Source of the DNA: Aporrectodea caliginosa
Taxonomy: Eukaryota > Annelida > Clitellata > Crassiclitellata > Lumbricidae
Direction of reading: 5' to 3'
Assembly: GCA_020284085.1 (NCBI GenBank)
Contig: JACEVL010000695.1
Coordinates: 170,001 to 234,000 of the forward strand
Length of the DNA stretch: 64,000 nt
Shown here: one piece after another, positions 29,345 to 41,874 of the stretch
How positions within the stretch are numbered: the first letter of the stretch is position 1
Layout of the letters: each line of letters opens with the position of its first letter
The notes under the pieces: model-generated
The model's input: only the letters and a program-made list of their open reading frames with translations
Databases searched by the model: none
Told to the model about the DNA's origin: nothing
Translations under genes and position numbers: made by a program

Positions 29345-30330
29345 TATTAATTTTGCACGGCCGATAAGAATAATCACAACAATTCAAAAGTAAACAAAAA
29401 CACGCAATTGATGAAACTATATCTTTACTAAGCAAAGCCAATGCAGAGAAATCTCTTGATGCAAGTTGCTCTGGTAGCTCGCCCTGAATGTGTTCGAAGG
29501 GATACGCGATAATTATACACATTGTGTTATTCTACAAGTTTGTAAAGCTATAAAATTATTATGAAAATAAGTAAGTAAGTAAGTACGTGCTTTATTGAAC
29601 CGCCTGCAAACGCACTGCGGGAACATCAGAATGAATCATCACAAATGTCAAAAATATCATAAAATACAATAAAACAGACATCGTGAAACAGAAATGTGGT
29701 AATAATTGCCAGGTTTAGTTAGTAGGCTTAATCAACAACCATTTAGACCTGCTCTACATATTCAACTTGTCCTTTATGCAAAGTGTTTGGGAACAATGAT
29801 ATTTATTCCCATTATTTTGACAAAATATTTATTATTAAAGTACCGGTATACTGGTATAGGCTACTTATTTTGGAAAACATAATTTCAAACCAGCTTTACA
29901 TCGAGTCCAAATAATTTAAAACTGGCTAAACAATCAATTTTTAAACCAATTACCGAAAAGTTACATAGTTGGAGTGAGACGTTAAACATGAAAACTAATT
30001 CTTTGAGTTTGATTGGCATCGTTTTGATACTGAGTTGGAGATGTGAGTGTAGCCAAGATGCAGTCCATCAGTGCGGAAATAATTTAATGGATGCTGTATT
30101 GGTGAACACCGGTGAGATTATCGGCGTGTGCTCCGGTGTTGTTTTTGATGGTTATCTCAAAGATCTGTACCGATAACGTCATAAATTCTGTATATTATTT
30201 TGTAAGTATAATAAAATAAGCTTACGCTAGAACTGATTAAGTGTCGAAATTTAGTAATTTTTGCCAGCTGCTTGTAGTATATTGGGATTGAAGAAATAGA
30301 CGGTGGTCACGGTGGTTTCGTGTTCATATC
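29345..30330 (+). repeat. Direct duplication, copy 1 (partner about 40015-40850)
   Basis: The segment aligns with about 40015-40850 over almost its full length. Shared strings include ttcaaaagt-aacaaaaacacgc, gtagctcgccctgaa, tttaaaccaattacc, ttgcggaaataatttaatgga-like blocks and acgctagaactgattaagtgtcga. Copy 1 contains about 130 extra bases (about 29568-29695) made of an AAGTAAGT tail and a retroelement 3' end (gctttattgaaccgcctgcaaacgcactgcgg) absent from copy 2, so that insertion is younger than the duplication. The AP-1 mu gene lies between the copies. Confidence 0.75.
29988..30176 (+). CDS. Small putative secreted Cys-containing peptide, copy 1
   Basis: A 62-codon ORF starts MKTNSLSLIGIVLILSW, a convincing signal peptide with a hydrophobic core at residues 8-17, followed by DAVHQCGNNLMDAV. 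The CGxxLxxA pattern recalls the start of an insulin-superfamily B chain, but the next Cys is 19 residues on, not 12, and no A chain was found. A plausible splice donor (CCG|GTGAGA) lies at 30112, directly after VNT, and another (GTAAGT) at about 30201, so this may be only the first exon of a longer precursor. The same segment recurs about 10.6 kb downstream. The function is unproven; it could be a decayed gene. Confidence 0.3.
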   Translation: MKTNSLSLIGIVLILSWRCECSQDAVHQCGNNLMDAVLVNTGEIIGVCSGVVFDGYLKDLYR

Positions 30331-31144
30331 TGACTTCTTTCTAGGTAGCTAGGTGAGTGTGTAAATTAATGAGATAATTTTGTAGCCATTCGGGGTCAAA
30401 GTGATTAATTAATTAATTTTTTGAAGCAAGTTCGAGTAACAAATTAGGGCTGAAGAAGTGAGCCTATAGAAATTCGGCCAAGGTAAGCAATGGTAAGTAA
30501 GTATGTAACCCATTGGTACACACTTGAGAGTGACCAATACACGAACACACCCACAAACTGCAAACACCTCTTTCTGATGATAGCTATGGACCATCGGGAA
30601 CATGTAATCTGCTTATAAATCTGAGTTTCTGCTTATAAATCTGAGTTTCTGAGCTTCCCCACTTTAGCTTGAGTTTTTATGCTTGGATTTTCTTATATCA
30701 AATACTGTGTTGCTTATTGCTACATAATAAGTAAATGTGTTTCCAGAAGGACTTTATAATTTCTTGAAGTTTCTTAGCTTCATCAGTTCTACATAGTCCA
30801 TTAGCCAAAGTTTGAACAGAACAGTACTTAGTAACTGAACAGCATGACAGTATCTATGAGTAACATGGCTTGACAATGTTTTTCCAATGTCATACAAAAT
30901 TCAAACATTCAACATTTTATTGTGATAGCCAGTGACAACCTGATATGGAAAAGTGGTTGAATTAATAAAATTATAAAATTAAGACTGAGATGTTGCAGAT
31001 TGAAAATGGGCAAAAAATAGACCTGGTTTTTCTTGCTGAATTTAACAGTTTTGCTGATATTTTATGTTTATTTTTACATAGTTGCAGCTTATTTTGTGCA
31101 TGACTATTTCAGAATTCAGGTGTGTAGACTGACATCTGTGCATC

Positions 31145-34100
31145 ATGTCTTCTTCGATAGTGTATATTTTGGATCAGAAGGGGAAGGTGAGCATCATGGT
31201 TAAAGTGATAAAGAATAGCTGTTGCCAACTTTATAATTATACCATAGCCCTTTGTAGTGATTGTAGTATTACAGCATGTATTCTGATGTTGGTTCATGGT
31301 TGGTAGCATGAATCTAATATTGCATTATCCTTAGAGCTAATCATGTTATAACTCAAGCTTATTATGATCTCAGCAACTGGATGATATTAATTTGAATAAT
31401 GATTGCTAATTTATTCTTAAAGGTGATGTGAATTACAGGAGTGAACTGTGATTTCTTATTATATCTTTAGTAATTTATTGTTATTAATACTGTCACTAAG
31501 GATGTGAATTCATAGTTCACTCTGATGATTTTTTAATTTACATTTATTTCTTAGATGAAAATGATAGTTTGTTTATGGTTTTTGACCTTTTAGAAGGTGA
31601 TCTTGGTTCTAGACCCTAAAAATAAGAATCGTATGCCATAGCAAGATGTGTTTACAAGTAAGTTGTGTGTACAGATGTCATTGTGACAAAGCAGTGAGAT
31701 TTTGTTCTGGAGTGATCTTGCGATAAATGAGAAGTCCTGAGATGTCCAGGACTTTGGGAATCATCTGCTGTCACCTCACTCTCTCTGATTACACAGACTC
31801 AGGCCATAGAGAGAAGATATCCCAAAGTCTCGGACCAATCAGGGATCATCGTAATGTTTTAATTATATGGTTTTCTGTGGGCTTTTAGGTCCTGATTTCA
31901 CGCAATTATCGAGGAGACATTGACAGTTCAGTTATCGATAAGTTCATGCCATTGGTCATGGAGAAGGAAGAAGAGAGTACACTGACGCCGATCATTCAAC
32001 ATGGAAATGTGACATTTGCCTTCATCAAATACAACAACCTCTACTGTATCCATTTCTGTTCTGTTGCTTTAGTCTCAGTTTGTGGACGGCTTTGTTAGCA
32101 AGTACAGTGTGGACTTGTTTATGTGATCCCGGTTTTATGTGCCATTCTGCTTAGCACTGAGTGTGGTGTTATGTCTCCCTCAAAGCTATTAACATAACAT
32201 GCCATGCTGGTCAACACGCCACACACGAATTGCATTGTAGAATAAATATTGACTTTTTCAGCATTGGTTTTTACTTACACTTGGTTTAGACATGTAACAT
32301 AAGACATGTTCCCCAATGACTTTGTGCTAACGTGTCCACTCTGTATGTATAATATTGACCTGGTGGTCTGTTTGGTACCACACTTGGTCTGTGGTCAGTG
32401 ACTGCAAGTTTGCGGTTGATGAACGGATTCTGGGCAAGTTGTGTACACAAAGGGGTGCCACTGTGACAGAGCAGTGGGATTGGGTACTGGAATGAGTTGG
32501 TGATAAACGACAAGTGATGAGACACACTGGCACCATATGTCAGTGACCTTGGGATTCATCTGTTGTCACCTAAGAAAACCTAAGGAAAGGAAACCAGTAT
32601 GAGAGTATTTGATCAATTTATAGCATGGAAAAATGGTGTGTGTGCTTAGAGGCATAAAAGTTACCATATGGTACATCTTGATTTATGTCAGCAAGAAACA
32701 GTTGTTGAAGTCAGGATGTAAAACACGTATACCCATACACTTTGTGAACTAAGATATCTACTAACTGTTTAAACAATTTGTGCACTAGATCCAATGTAAC
32801 CCTCACTGGGACTAACTTCTTTTAGCTGAAGAGGGAAAAAGTTTGGGTGAAGTATGTAAAAGCAAGGTAGTAAAACATTGAATTTGTAGTTTTTTATTTT
32901 AACGTAGCCTTCCTTAACATGTTTTAAAGTGGTTTCTGTTTCAAAAAAGAATGCGAACATTGCGTTGGTGTTTCAGTTCTTACATAAAGTGTTTCAGGTA
33001 ATTATATCCTTTATGAAAGGCTTGTTTTTAAAACATTTCTGAGTGTTTGTTGAAGATCTGTAAAAGTTGTCATCTTGAATTGCTCAACTGGAAACGGTGC
33101 TCTGAATCCACTGCAAGACAGAACATTTGTTTAGAAAAGGCTTGTGGTGTGAGAGTATTGTTCATACTGGTGTTGTTGATGTGATGTTAGGCAATATCAT
33201 GCTAGGTTAGGATGCAGATGATGACTAGCCATGTAATATTAAGCTATCTGGAACCTACACAAGTCCCGGTTGAAGCAGAAAGAGATTTCAAATTTCTGTT
33301 CCACTTGTGACCCTAGGAACATAACTCTAAAATGACCATACACTGTTGTGAGAAATCAGGCACAATCTGGTTAACCCACCCACATACAGGTAGTGTACAA
33401 TGTTAAGGTGAAGAAACTGAAGACGTTAACACTTGATATGCGTGACTGCCTCTGAGGATGATATTTAAGAACTGCTCTTCTTCTGTCATGTGTTGAGAGT
33501 TAGTCAGTGCAAAGGGTTTTACAGTTTACTGGTATTTTTGCCAGGTCTTTTTGGAATACTTCAAGGAATTGGAGGAGGAAAGCATTCGAGATAACTTTGT
33601 TTTAATCTACGAATTGTTGGATGAAATAATGGACTTCGGGTATCCCCAGACAACAGATAGCAAGATACTACAAGAGTATGTTTTCACTGTTTTCTAAATA
33701 ATCTTATGTTAGTTAACGTTTTAACACAGTGAAAGTAAACCTTTTATGATCAGTGTTGCATAGCTTAATTTTTTCATTCATTAACTGACTTTTCGTGAGA
33801 CTTATTTTTCTTAAGGTTAGCCTGGTCTTCAAAGAAGATCCTAATCAAATATGAGCAATTTCTTTGAAGTTCATAAATATAGTGCAAATGGGATAAGATG
33901 ATAGAGAGGGAACCAGAGTAAAAATTCGTCGTAAGTGTTTTGCATGGTTTTGTTTATTTAAATTTTTTCTATAGTTGATGAATAATGTGGGGAATTCCAA
34001 AGAGTGAATTGGGAATAAAATATTGTAAGTTGGCGAATGCTTTTTGCTGGAAAATCTTCTTCCAGATATATAACACAGGAAGGACACAAGCTGGAGGTTG

Positions 34101-35325
34101 CCCCAAAAGTTCCAATGACTGTGACGAATGCTGTATCGTGGCGATCGGAGGGAATCAAGTATCGTAAAAATGAAGTGTTTCTGGATGTTGTTGAGTCCGT
34201 TAATTTACTGGTAAGTGTACATTTGCTTCAGGGCTGTGAAGTTAACGGTGCGAACTTGGAATGTGCATGTGTACAGCTGAATGGGACTTAGTTAAATTGG
34301 TTGATTAGTGAAATTGGTTGGTTAAGTTAAATTGGTTGATTAGTGAAATTGGTTGGTTATTTAAATTGGTTGACTTGTGAAATTTGACGATTAATGAAAT
34401 TGGTTGATTAGTGAAATTGGTTGGTTATTTAAATTGGTTGATTAGTGAAATTTGTTGATTAGTGAAATTAGTTGATTAGTGATATTGTGTGTTTAGTGAA
34501 AATGAAAATGGTTGAATTTGTGTTGAATTTTTAGTCAGATGTACAGGAAGTGTCTGTTTTTGTTTTTGCATTAAACAGGAATAGTTGGTATCTTATGCTC
34601 AGTGAGGTTATCAGATATTCGTTTTATTTTCTGACAGGTTGACAGACCACAACCAGTTACAACAGAAATGTGTTAAATAATGAAATCAGTATAGGACAAA
34701 AACCAAAGGTACAAGAATGAAACTAGCAAGCAAAACAAAGGCAATACATGTGCTTTGTAAACAGAGACAACAGTTCAGATGCATTGCTAGGCTAAGCATT
34801 ATTGATAAATTCTCTATTTCAACCTACTTGTAAAAATTTTGAAGACAGTAACTCTGGTAACTCGAGAATGACAAGAAGTTTGCAAGAGTGGGAATGAAGA
34901 AGTGCATAAGAACTGTGCGTTCTGCTGTTTTCTCTTAAGGTTAGTGCAAACGGCAACGTTCTTCGCAGTGAAATTGTTGGTGCGATCAAGATGAGAGTCT
35001 TTCTTACGGGAATGCCCGAACTTCGACTCGGGCTGAACGATAAAGTGTTGTTTGAAAGTACAGGAAGTATGTCTGCTCTGTGTGTCTACTGTAAATAAAA
35101 AGATCTATATTCCGCTTTCACAGCTCAGTTATCAATTCTGTTTGCAATTTTTGTTAAATCAAAGTTATGGCTTATGAAGTTTAAAATATTCTGGAGAAGA
35201 AGTAAAAGTCCATATTGATGTGACATCTGGTGAACTTCTTTTGATGCTTCCTGTTAAGAATTTTGAACGTGGTGCGGTTTTTAAATGACACTTTGATTTT
35301 TTATGCCATCTAAAAGTTACTCTTA

Positions 35326-35390
<65 letters not shown>

Positions 35391-37797
35391 GCATACTTTA
35401 CTGGAACAATTTTGTTTGAAGGAGGAAAGAGCAAATCGATTGAGTTGGAGGATGTGAAATTCCATCAGTGTGTCCGGCTTTCTCGCTTTGACAATGACCG
35501 AACCATATCCTTCATTCCTCCTGATGGAGAGTTTGAACTGATGTCATACCGACTTAACACCCACGTAATTCAAGCCTTTACTGAATTTTGCTAGTTTGCA
35601 GTTTAATTTTGTGAAATTTAAATTTAAGCATAAGCTGAAGTATAAAGGACTTTAAAATTTATGTCTTGAGTTAAAATATAAATGAAATTTTTATTGAATT
35701 AATTTTATTATCAATTTAGTATTTTTTATTACTGTTATTGTAATTCAGCAGTATTTAAATATTTTATAATAAAAATATGGGTTTCCTTCATTGCGATTCT
35801 GATTACTGGTAGTGTGTATTTTAATGATCCTGAATGTGTGTACGCCATTTGCTTTAGGTTAAGCCATTGATTTGGGTGGAGTCTGTGATCGAGAGGCACG
35901 CACACAGCCGTGTTGAGTATATGATCAAGGTCTTTGTTGTTCTTTGCCTTTATAGTGAATTTATGTTATGTATAATGCATTAATGTAAATTTAATATTTA
36001 CATCAATAACATTGATTTAATGTTGACGTCATTAATGTTGATTTATTGTATGCACATTATTTGTATGTGTATGTAATTATTTTGGATTCAATGTATACAT
36101 CGTTGAAATTGATTTAATGTAAAGCACTTCAATAATGTTGCTTAATCTGTGTACTTAATTATTTTGATGCATAAGTCAATATTGTGGATATAATGTAGAC
36201 ATGATTAATATTGATTTTAATGCTGAAACAAATGTTGTTTTAACATATGCATCATTAATTCTGATTTCAATGGTACGTCATTAATATTCGTCTCTTTTCG
36301 TATCAATCTTGATTGAAAGTGGCAGTCAAAGTTCTTTATGCTTATCAGTAACATATTCCTTTATTATGTAATTTATTTTAACAAAATAGTTCTTGATATG
36401 TCTTTGTAGGCGAAGAGCCAGTTCAAGCGTCGGTCGACGGCTAACAATGTGGAAATAATTATTCCGGTTCCAGTGGATGCCGATTCGCCAAAGTTCAAGA
36501 CAACGTCTGGCAGTTGCAAGTATTCGCCAGAGCAGAACGCTGTCATTTGGACAATTAAATCCTTTCCAGTTAGTTGCTAACATTTCTTAATAGGACTTCA
36601 GTTGACAAGGTAATTCATAATTACTTGACAAGATAATTCATAATTACTTGACAAGGTAATTCATACTTACCTGATAAGGTAATTCATTCTTACTTGATGT
36701 GGTAATTCATACTTACTGGACAAGGTATTAAATTCATAATTACTTGATGTGGTTATTCATAATTACTTGATGTGGTATTTCATAATTACTCGACGAGGTA
36801 ATTCATGATTACTTGATGTGGTAATTCATAATTACTTGGACTCCAACAGAAGGCACAATGAGCGAGGTTAAACATAAGCTTAGTTGGCCTACAGTCACAC
36901 AACTGAAGTGGAAATGTTTCTGTTGTTTGTTTTGCAACATAAACTCGTAGTAGCAATTATTCCTTTTCCTAACTGTCATTAATAGGAAGTATCATGATTT
37001 CTTGACTTTTTATGTGTTTATTAACTTATTTATTTGCTACTGCTAGGGAGGTAAAGATTACATGATGAGAGCACATTTTGGCCTGCCAAGCGTCAAAAGT
37101 GAAGATGCCGAAGGAAAGCCACCAATTCACGTCAACTTTGAGATTCCGTACTTCACGGTGTCTGGTGTTCAGGTAACGATCAGTTACTCTGAGACTCTGT
37201 ACGTTACAGTAACTAGTATACTGGCACGTCTGGCAGCATACTTGCTCATCCATTACATGCCCATATAAACATTGGTCATTGGCGATATGGTGCTTTGTTT
37301 CAAACCAAATCAAGGGATGCCTAATACCTGTGCTATTGTGAAGTGGTCTTGAGCAGAGTTGTCATCCATATTCACATCTATGAACAGAGGCTGTGTGTTG
37401 GGAAGTTTTTGCATTATTAACTCAAGAAAGAATATGGTGGATATAAGTGCTGTCTAAGAATCAAGCATCAATCTATGGTGCTGAGCAATTATGAGTGAAG
37501 GACTTGCTCAAGGTCCTTAAACAATAGCTGTATTGGGGAGCGTCGAACCTGGACTCATACTCTCCACGTTACAAAGTGAGAGTTCTCAACCAATCGACAA
37601 CCGTGTTCCGCAATTAGCTACTATGTCCCACACGTAATTAATTTCATTTAGAGATTGCAGAGTGATGTAGCAATAGCACTCTGTTTTGTGCTTTCTAGGT
37701 GCGCTACCTGAAGATCATAGAGAAGAGTGGTTACCAAGCTCTGCCCTGGGTTCGTTACATCACACAGAATGGAGACTACCAGCTGCGTACACAGTAA
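31145..37797 (+). CDS. ap1m1: AP-1 clathrin adaptor complex medium (mu) subunit, 11 coding exons
   Basis: Medium subunit of the AP-1 adaptor, which binds tyrosine-based sorting signals and moves cargo between the trans-Golgi network and endosomes with clathrin. Exons are 31145-31186, 31889-32045, 32930-32997, 33545-33675, 34066-34210, 34940-35066, 35422-35564, 35858-35929, 36410-36568, 37047-37172 and 37699-37797. Phases match throughout and give 422 aa, against 423 in human AP1M1. Seen: longin-like N-terminal domain (1 to about 140; [29 protein letters not shown]) and mu homology domain (about 157-422; [51 protein letters not shown]-terminal LRTQ). Phe171, Asp173 and Trp407 match the pocket that grips YxxPhi motifs. 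It is near-identical to mu1 rather than mu2 along its length. Intron 6 has a long AT microsatellite; introns 5 and 9 have minisatellites. The exon 8 donor is GTCTTT and the exon 2 donor GTATCC. Confidence 0.97.
31674..31795 (+). repeat. About 115-bp repeat shared by AP-1 mu introns 1 and 2
   Basis: 'tgtgacaaagcagtgagatt' and 'gtccaggactttgggaatcatctgctgtcacct' recur, slightly diverged, at 32453-32575 in the next intron in the same orientation, on both sides of exon 2. Confidence 0.7.
32453..32575 (+). repeat. Second copy of the intron repeat
   Basis: 'actgtgacagagcagtgggatt' and 'gaccttgggattcatctgttgtcacct' match the intron 1 copy. It may be a short interspersed element or a local duplication. 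Confidence 0.65.
34290..34510. repeat. 17-18 bp minisatellite (GGTTGATTAGTGAAATT) in AP-1 mu intron 5
   Basis: Around a dozen imperfect units of gttgattagtgaaattg, interspersed with gttggttatttaaatt. Confidence 0.85.
35324..35386. repeat. (AT)n microsatellite in AP-1 mu intron 6
   Basis: A TA/AT run of about 60 bases, 36 bases upstream of exon 7. Confidence 0.95.
36603..36840. repeat. About 24-bp minisatellite (ACTTGACAAGGTAATTCATAATT) in AP-1 mu intron 9
   Basis: About ten units with two alternating versions (ACTTGACAAGG and ACTTGATGTGG before TAATTCATAATT). It starts just after the exon 9 donor. Confidence 0.9.
37490..37615 (-). mobile_element. tRNA-derived SINE (family B), AP-1 mu intron 10
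   Basis: In reverse orientation: 'aaggacttgctcaaggtcctt', 'gtcgaacctggactc' (B box reversed) and 'ctcaaccaatcgacaaccgtgttcc' (A box and 5' end reversed). Confidence 0.65.
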
Positions 37798-38940
37798 CTT
37801 CTACAACCTGTATACCATAAAAAATAACTTAGGACATATCCATAAATCAGGAACTCTCCAGTTTTGTAGAAACGGTGGTTTGATGGTTGAATGTAATTTG
37901 GATAAGTTTTTGTGTTGTCAGCATTACAATGTTCATTCCAGTTCTTGTTCTGAGTATGAAATTATGTTTCTCCTCATTCAGGGCCGCAATTTGACGAGTT
38001 CATTCCGCTTAGCACTACAGTTTTAGGTCTAAATGATGTTACCATGGCTCTGGTTATTGACAGGTGATCTTTGTAATAGTTTGCTAGTTATATTTTAGCA
38101 AAAATCATGATGTGCTGTGAAGACTGCAGTAGTGATTAAGCTTATTGTCACATACTACCATAGCTCATCAAGTGGGTTGTTGTGACAAGGATAACTTTGT
38201 TTTCTATTTAACATAGCAAATATTGGTGAACACATTGCTACATTTGTTTTATGTGATCATAATGAAGACCTCTTCTGAATGTTCAATATTGTGGAAGATC
38301 ACTTCTGTTTTTGAATCTGAATATTATTACGAAAGTGTTCTGTTTTCTTTTAATTAATGATATTACAAGTTTATTTTTGCTGCAGCACACTTTGCTATGG
38401 TGAAAGTCATCAAATGGAATGCTTTATTCTTTCTGAACAGCTTTTCCATTTGGGTGAATCCTTGAGTTTGGAGTGCTGTAGCTGACAACTGTACAGAGAA
38501 ATGTTGGGTGCTGCCATTAGGATTTGTGGCTCTGGTAAACATAGTCAATAAGAACGGAGTGGAGATTGTTACAAATCTTTGTGGTTTTGAATTTCCTGTT
38601 TATGAAGAAGAGCTAACAGGAAACGAAGTAGGGATCCTGGGCAAGTCCTTCACTCGCAATTGCTCATGCGCTTCGGCGTGAAACTCCGATTCAGTGTCCG
38701 CGCTGTAGTCGGGAGCGCCTCTGAATAGAAATCTTGAAGGGGCGCTATATAAATATCTGAAATGAATGAATGAAGTACATTTTAATATATAAATTCTATT
38801 GTTATGCATTAATGGAATTGCTATTTTCAGTGTACAGTACAATGGAAAAGTTTCTATTTTGTTGTGTGTCAGGGCTATCGACTGTCTTGCATATCATAAT
38901 AGCATAGTGTCTGAATTTCAGCGTATTTTTAAAATTGTTG
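37798..38940. other. AP-1 mu 3' flank
   Basis: Probable AP-1 mu 3' UTR and intergenic DNA without a recognised gene. A SINE-like segment (ctgggcaagtccttcactcgcaattgctcatg, then ggcgctatataaatatctg and a GAAT tail) occupies about 38630-38775. Confidence 0.5.
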
Positions 38941-38944
38941 TGGC

Positions 38945-39530
38945 AACCGGTTATTTATTATTATTATTATTATTATTAGACTGTTATTTATAGCGCGCCT
39001 AAACAAAATTGGAATCTTGCACAAAAGCGCGTAACAGAAAAATCAATCATAGTAAATCTTAAACAGATATGTTTTAAGGTTAGTTTTGAAAATCGATAAA
39101 GTTGAGGATTTGCGGATAAAGACAGGGAGTTTGTTCCATTCAGCCGAGCCGGTTAGCTCAAATGCCCTGTTACCAAGTTTTTGAGTGATCTTGTCACAAC
39201 AAAATCACCTTGAGACGATGAACGTAGCCCTCGTCTGGATTGGAGAGAGGAACAGGGTGTAACAAGTGAAGAAAGGTATGCAGGAGAACAGTTTGTGTAG
39301 ATTCTGTACATTAGAAGACAGATTTTGAAATTGATGCGAGCTTGTATGGAAAGCCAGTGTAGTTCACGGAGGGTCGGTGTGACGTGATCCCGAGGATTTT
39401 GGTTCTTGATAAGCTTAGCAGCGTAATTATTTGATTGTACAGAGGACATGCAGAGCGCCTCTGATTGGTGTGCACTGTGAGAGGCGCTATATAAATTGAT
39501 AGATACAATACAATACAATATATGCATAGG
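38945..39530 (-). mobile_element. CR1/L2-like LINE 3' end with one frameshift
   Basis: The minus strand encodes AAKLIKNQNPRDHVTP, TLRELHWLSIQARINFKICLL, AYLSSLV and SRRGLRSSS. After a frameshift near 39185 it continues with RAFELTGSAEWNKLP and SIFKTNLKTYLFK, the usual LINE ORF2 ending, followed by an AAT-repeat tail (38952-38980 on the plus strand as TTA). Confidence 0.85.
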
Positions 39531-40014
39531 TTGTTATTTCTTAAATGAAACATTTGCCTGTTTTACTGATGCCTAGGAAATTTCTTATGTATTTGGTGGC
39601 ATTCTGAATATTTTAGTATACGGAATGCTTATTTAGACACTCTTAGAGGTATCTGTGTCACTATTGCACATGGCTATTTCAATTTGTTTATTGCAATGAA
39701 ATCATTTCCATGTCGGATTAAACTAACAATACATTGCCACTTTTATGTTGCATGATGCATGAATTGAATGTTCTTTGATAAAGAATTTATATGCCAACCA
39801 ATATATCAAATAAAATGAGTTGAAATAATTTATAGGTAGACCAAAGTCTTGAATAAACTATTATTATTGACTCTGTCTGTCTCTGTTTCTCTCTCTCTCT
39901 CTGTGTCTGTCTGAGTCTTATTCGCGAGCGCTGCGTCTATTCAGAAAGGTTGTCCGAGAGGGTAGTCCGTAGGAGGTCCGAGTTCGGTTTCCAGAGGATC
40001 AGAGGATCTTATTT

Positions 40015-40850
40015 GCACCGCCAATAATAATAATAATAATTCAAAAGTCAACAGAAAAACACGCACTTCATAAAATTACCAGAAAATTATCTGAACTAAG
40101 CAAAGACAATGTAGAGACGTCTATGCAAGCCTAGGTGCCCTGGTATATAAATAGGAGACCGTTGGGTAGCTCGCCCTGAACGTGTTCAAAGCGTTAAGCG
40201 ATTATTCTGCAAGACTAGTGTAGGCTTATAGATATTATAAATAATTATTATGAAGTGTGGTAATTACCGTTTTTAATTAGCTGGCTTAATCAGTAACCAT
40301 TGAAACCATATTCAACTAGTCTTGTCCTTTATGCAAAGTGTATGGGAAACAATGATTATCATTATCATTGCCCTTTGACAAATATTTATTACCGGTAGGC
40401 CTATACTTAATTTGGAAAACATAATTTTAAACCAGCTCTACATCGAGTCCAAATAGGCCCTAATTTAAAACTGGCTAAACAATCGATTTTTAAACCAATT
40501 ACCAAAAAGTTACGTAGTTGGAATGAGACGTTAAACATGAAAACATCGTTTTGATACCGAGTGGAAGGAGTGTGGGCAAGATGCAGGTGCATCAATGCGG
40601 AGATAATTTAATGGACGCTGGATTGGTGAACACCGTATATCGGTGTTTGCTCGGGTGTTGTTTTGATGGTAAGCTCAAAGATAAATGTACCAATAACGGC
40701 ATAAATTCTGTGTTTTTTTGTAAGTATAATAAAGTAAGCGTACGCTAGAACTGATTAAGTGTCGACATTTGGTCATTTTCCCCAGCTGTGTGTATTAGAT
40801 TGGGATTGAAATAGACCGTGGTGACGTGTTCATACAAATAGTGAGGGAAG
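40015..40850 (+). repeat. Direct duplication, copy 2 (partner about 29345-30330)
   Basis: Same orientation as copy 1. It lacks the retroelement insertion seen there, but has its own AAT-repeat junction at 40025-40040 and several indels. Divergence is moderate, judged by eye over the alignable strings, so the duplication is not recent. Confidence 0.75.
40538..40748 (+). pseudogene. Broken second copy of the small secreted-peptide segment
   Basis: This is the homologue of 29988-30200. The ATG aligned with the signal-peptide start of copy 1 (in ttaaacATGAAAAC) is followed by a roughly 20-base deletion that removes the hydrophobic core and brings TGA into frame at once. Downstream, the mature region stays open in another frame: VHQCGDNLMDAGLVNT, then YRCLLGCCFDGKLKDKC. 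Relative to copy 1 there are also small indels in the VNT-to-FDG stretch, so the two copies disagree on cysteine spacing and either may preserve the ancestral frame. A GTAAGT donor-like site follows in both copies. Confidence 0.4.
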
Positions 40851-41254
40851 ACCCACTTATCTTTCGCTTCGTTCTATAGTGCATATACACATACATAATG
40901 CGTATGCACATAGATTTGAAAAATATTATATATTTTTACATAAAGTTTATTTATGGGCATATCGCACGTTTGCAGGCAGTCAGCATGTGACATGCTGCCC
41001 CTCGAATGTCATTGTCTGAAATCCTGTATTCAGATTTCAAATCCACTTTTATCTCTCTGATCGTCCCATTCCTCTGCAACCAAATCCAGATATTATTTTA
41101 CTGTTCTAGAATATTATACACTATATACACAGGGTGTATAATATAGCCTGATGTATGCACAATTGCACATATATGATTATATACATGGTGTAGTGGTGTA
41201 CTGTTCTGTAGATTCAAATCCGTACACGTTTATCTTTCCTGTCCATCCGTTCGG

Positions 41255-41345
41255 CCGCCAAGTTGTAATTGTTGTAACTGTACTTGTAATAAATTGTAAT
41301 TGTAATTGTGATTGTGATTGTGATTGTGATTGTACTGTATTGTAT
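41255..41345. repeat. TTGTAA/GATTGT microsatellite tail
   Basis: A run of (TTGTAA) then (GATTGT) units precedes 'aaagtacttctcaaagttctc' and 'cagaagtgctcccagtgcg', which match the retroelement 3' region at about 19730-19790. Confidence 0.7.
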
Positions 41346-41874
41346 TTTATCATTTATAAAAGTACTTCTCAAAGTTCTCATAGTTTAAACCTTTCAGAAG
41401 TGCTCCCAGTGCGAGGTATACACTCCGAGAGAGAAAATGAAGGTTTTAAGCGGAGAGAAAGAGGTAGGCCTATAGATGCCACCAGAGACGATGGTAGAGC
41501 GTAGAGAAGGAGGAAGTTCATTCATAGAGAGGACCTATGCAGGCCAAGGATCTGGACGGAGGCTGAGCCATTGTGATCCTAACACGGGGAACAGAAAAGG
41601 TCACGCCGGTCAGAGGATCTGAGAGGACGCAATGACGTGACAGAGAGGGGACGGAGAATTTGGTGACAAAGAAATGTTGGAGCGAGACCCAGTGGAGATT
41701 TGAGCATGAGAATGGGAACTTTATTTAAATTGAATGTGCGCAGAGAGAGGTAGCCAGTGAAGTTGATCAGCCATAAATGTAGAGATGTGAGAGAATCTAT
41801 ATATAGGAAGGCGAGCTATAAGTCATGACAGCGGCATTCAGTACGGACTGAAGAGGAGATAGACGAACCTAACG

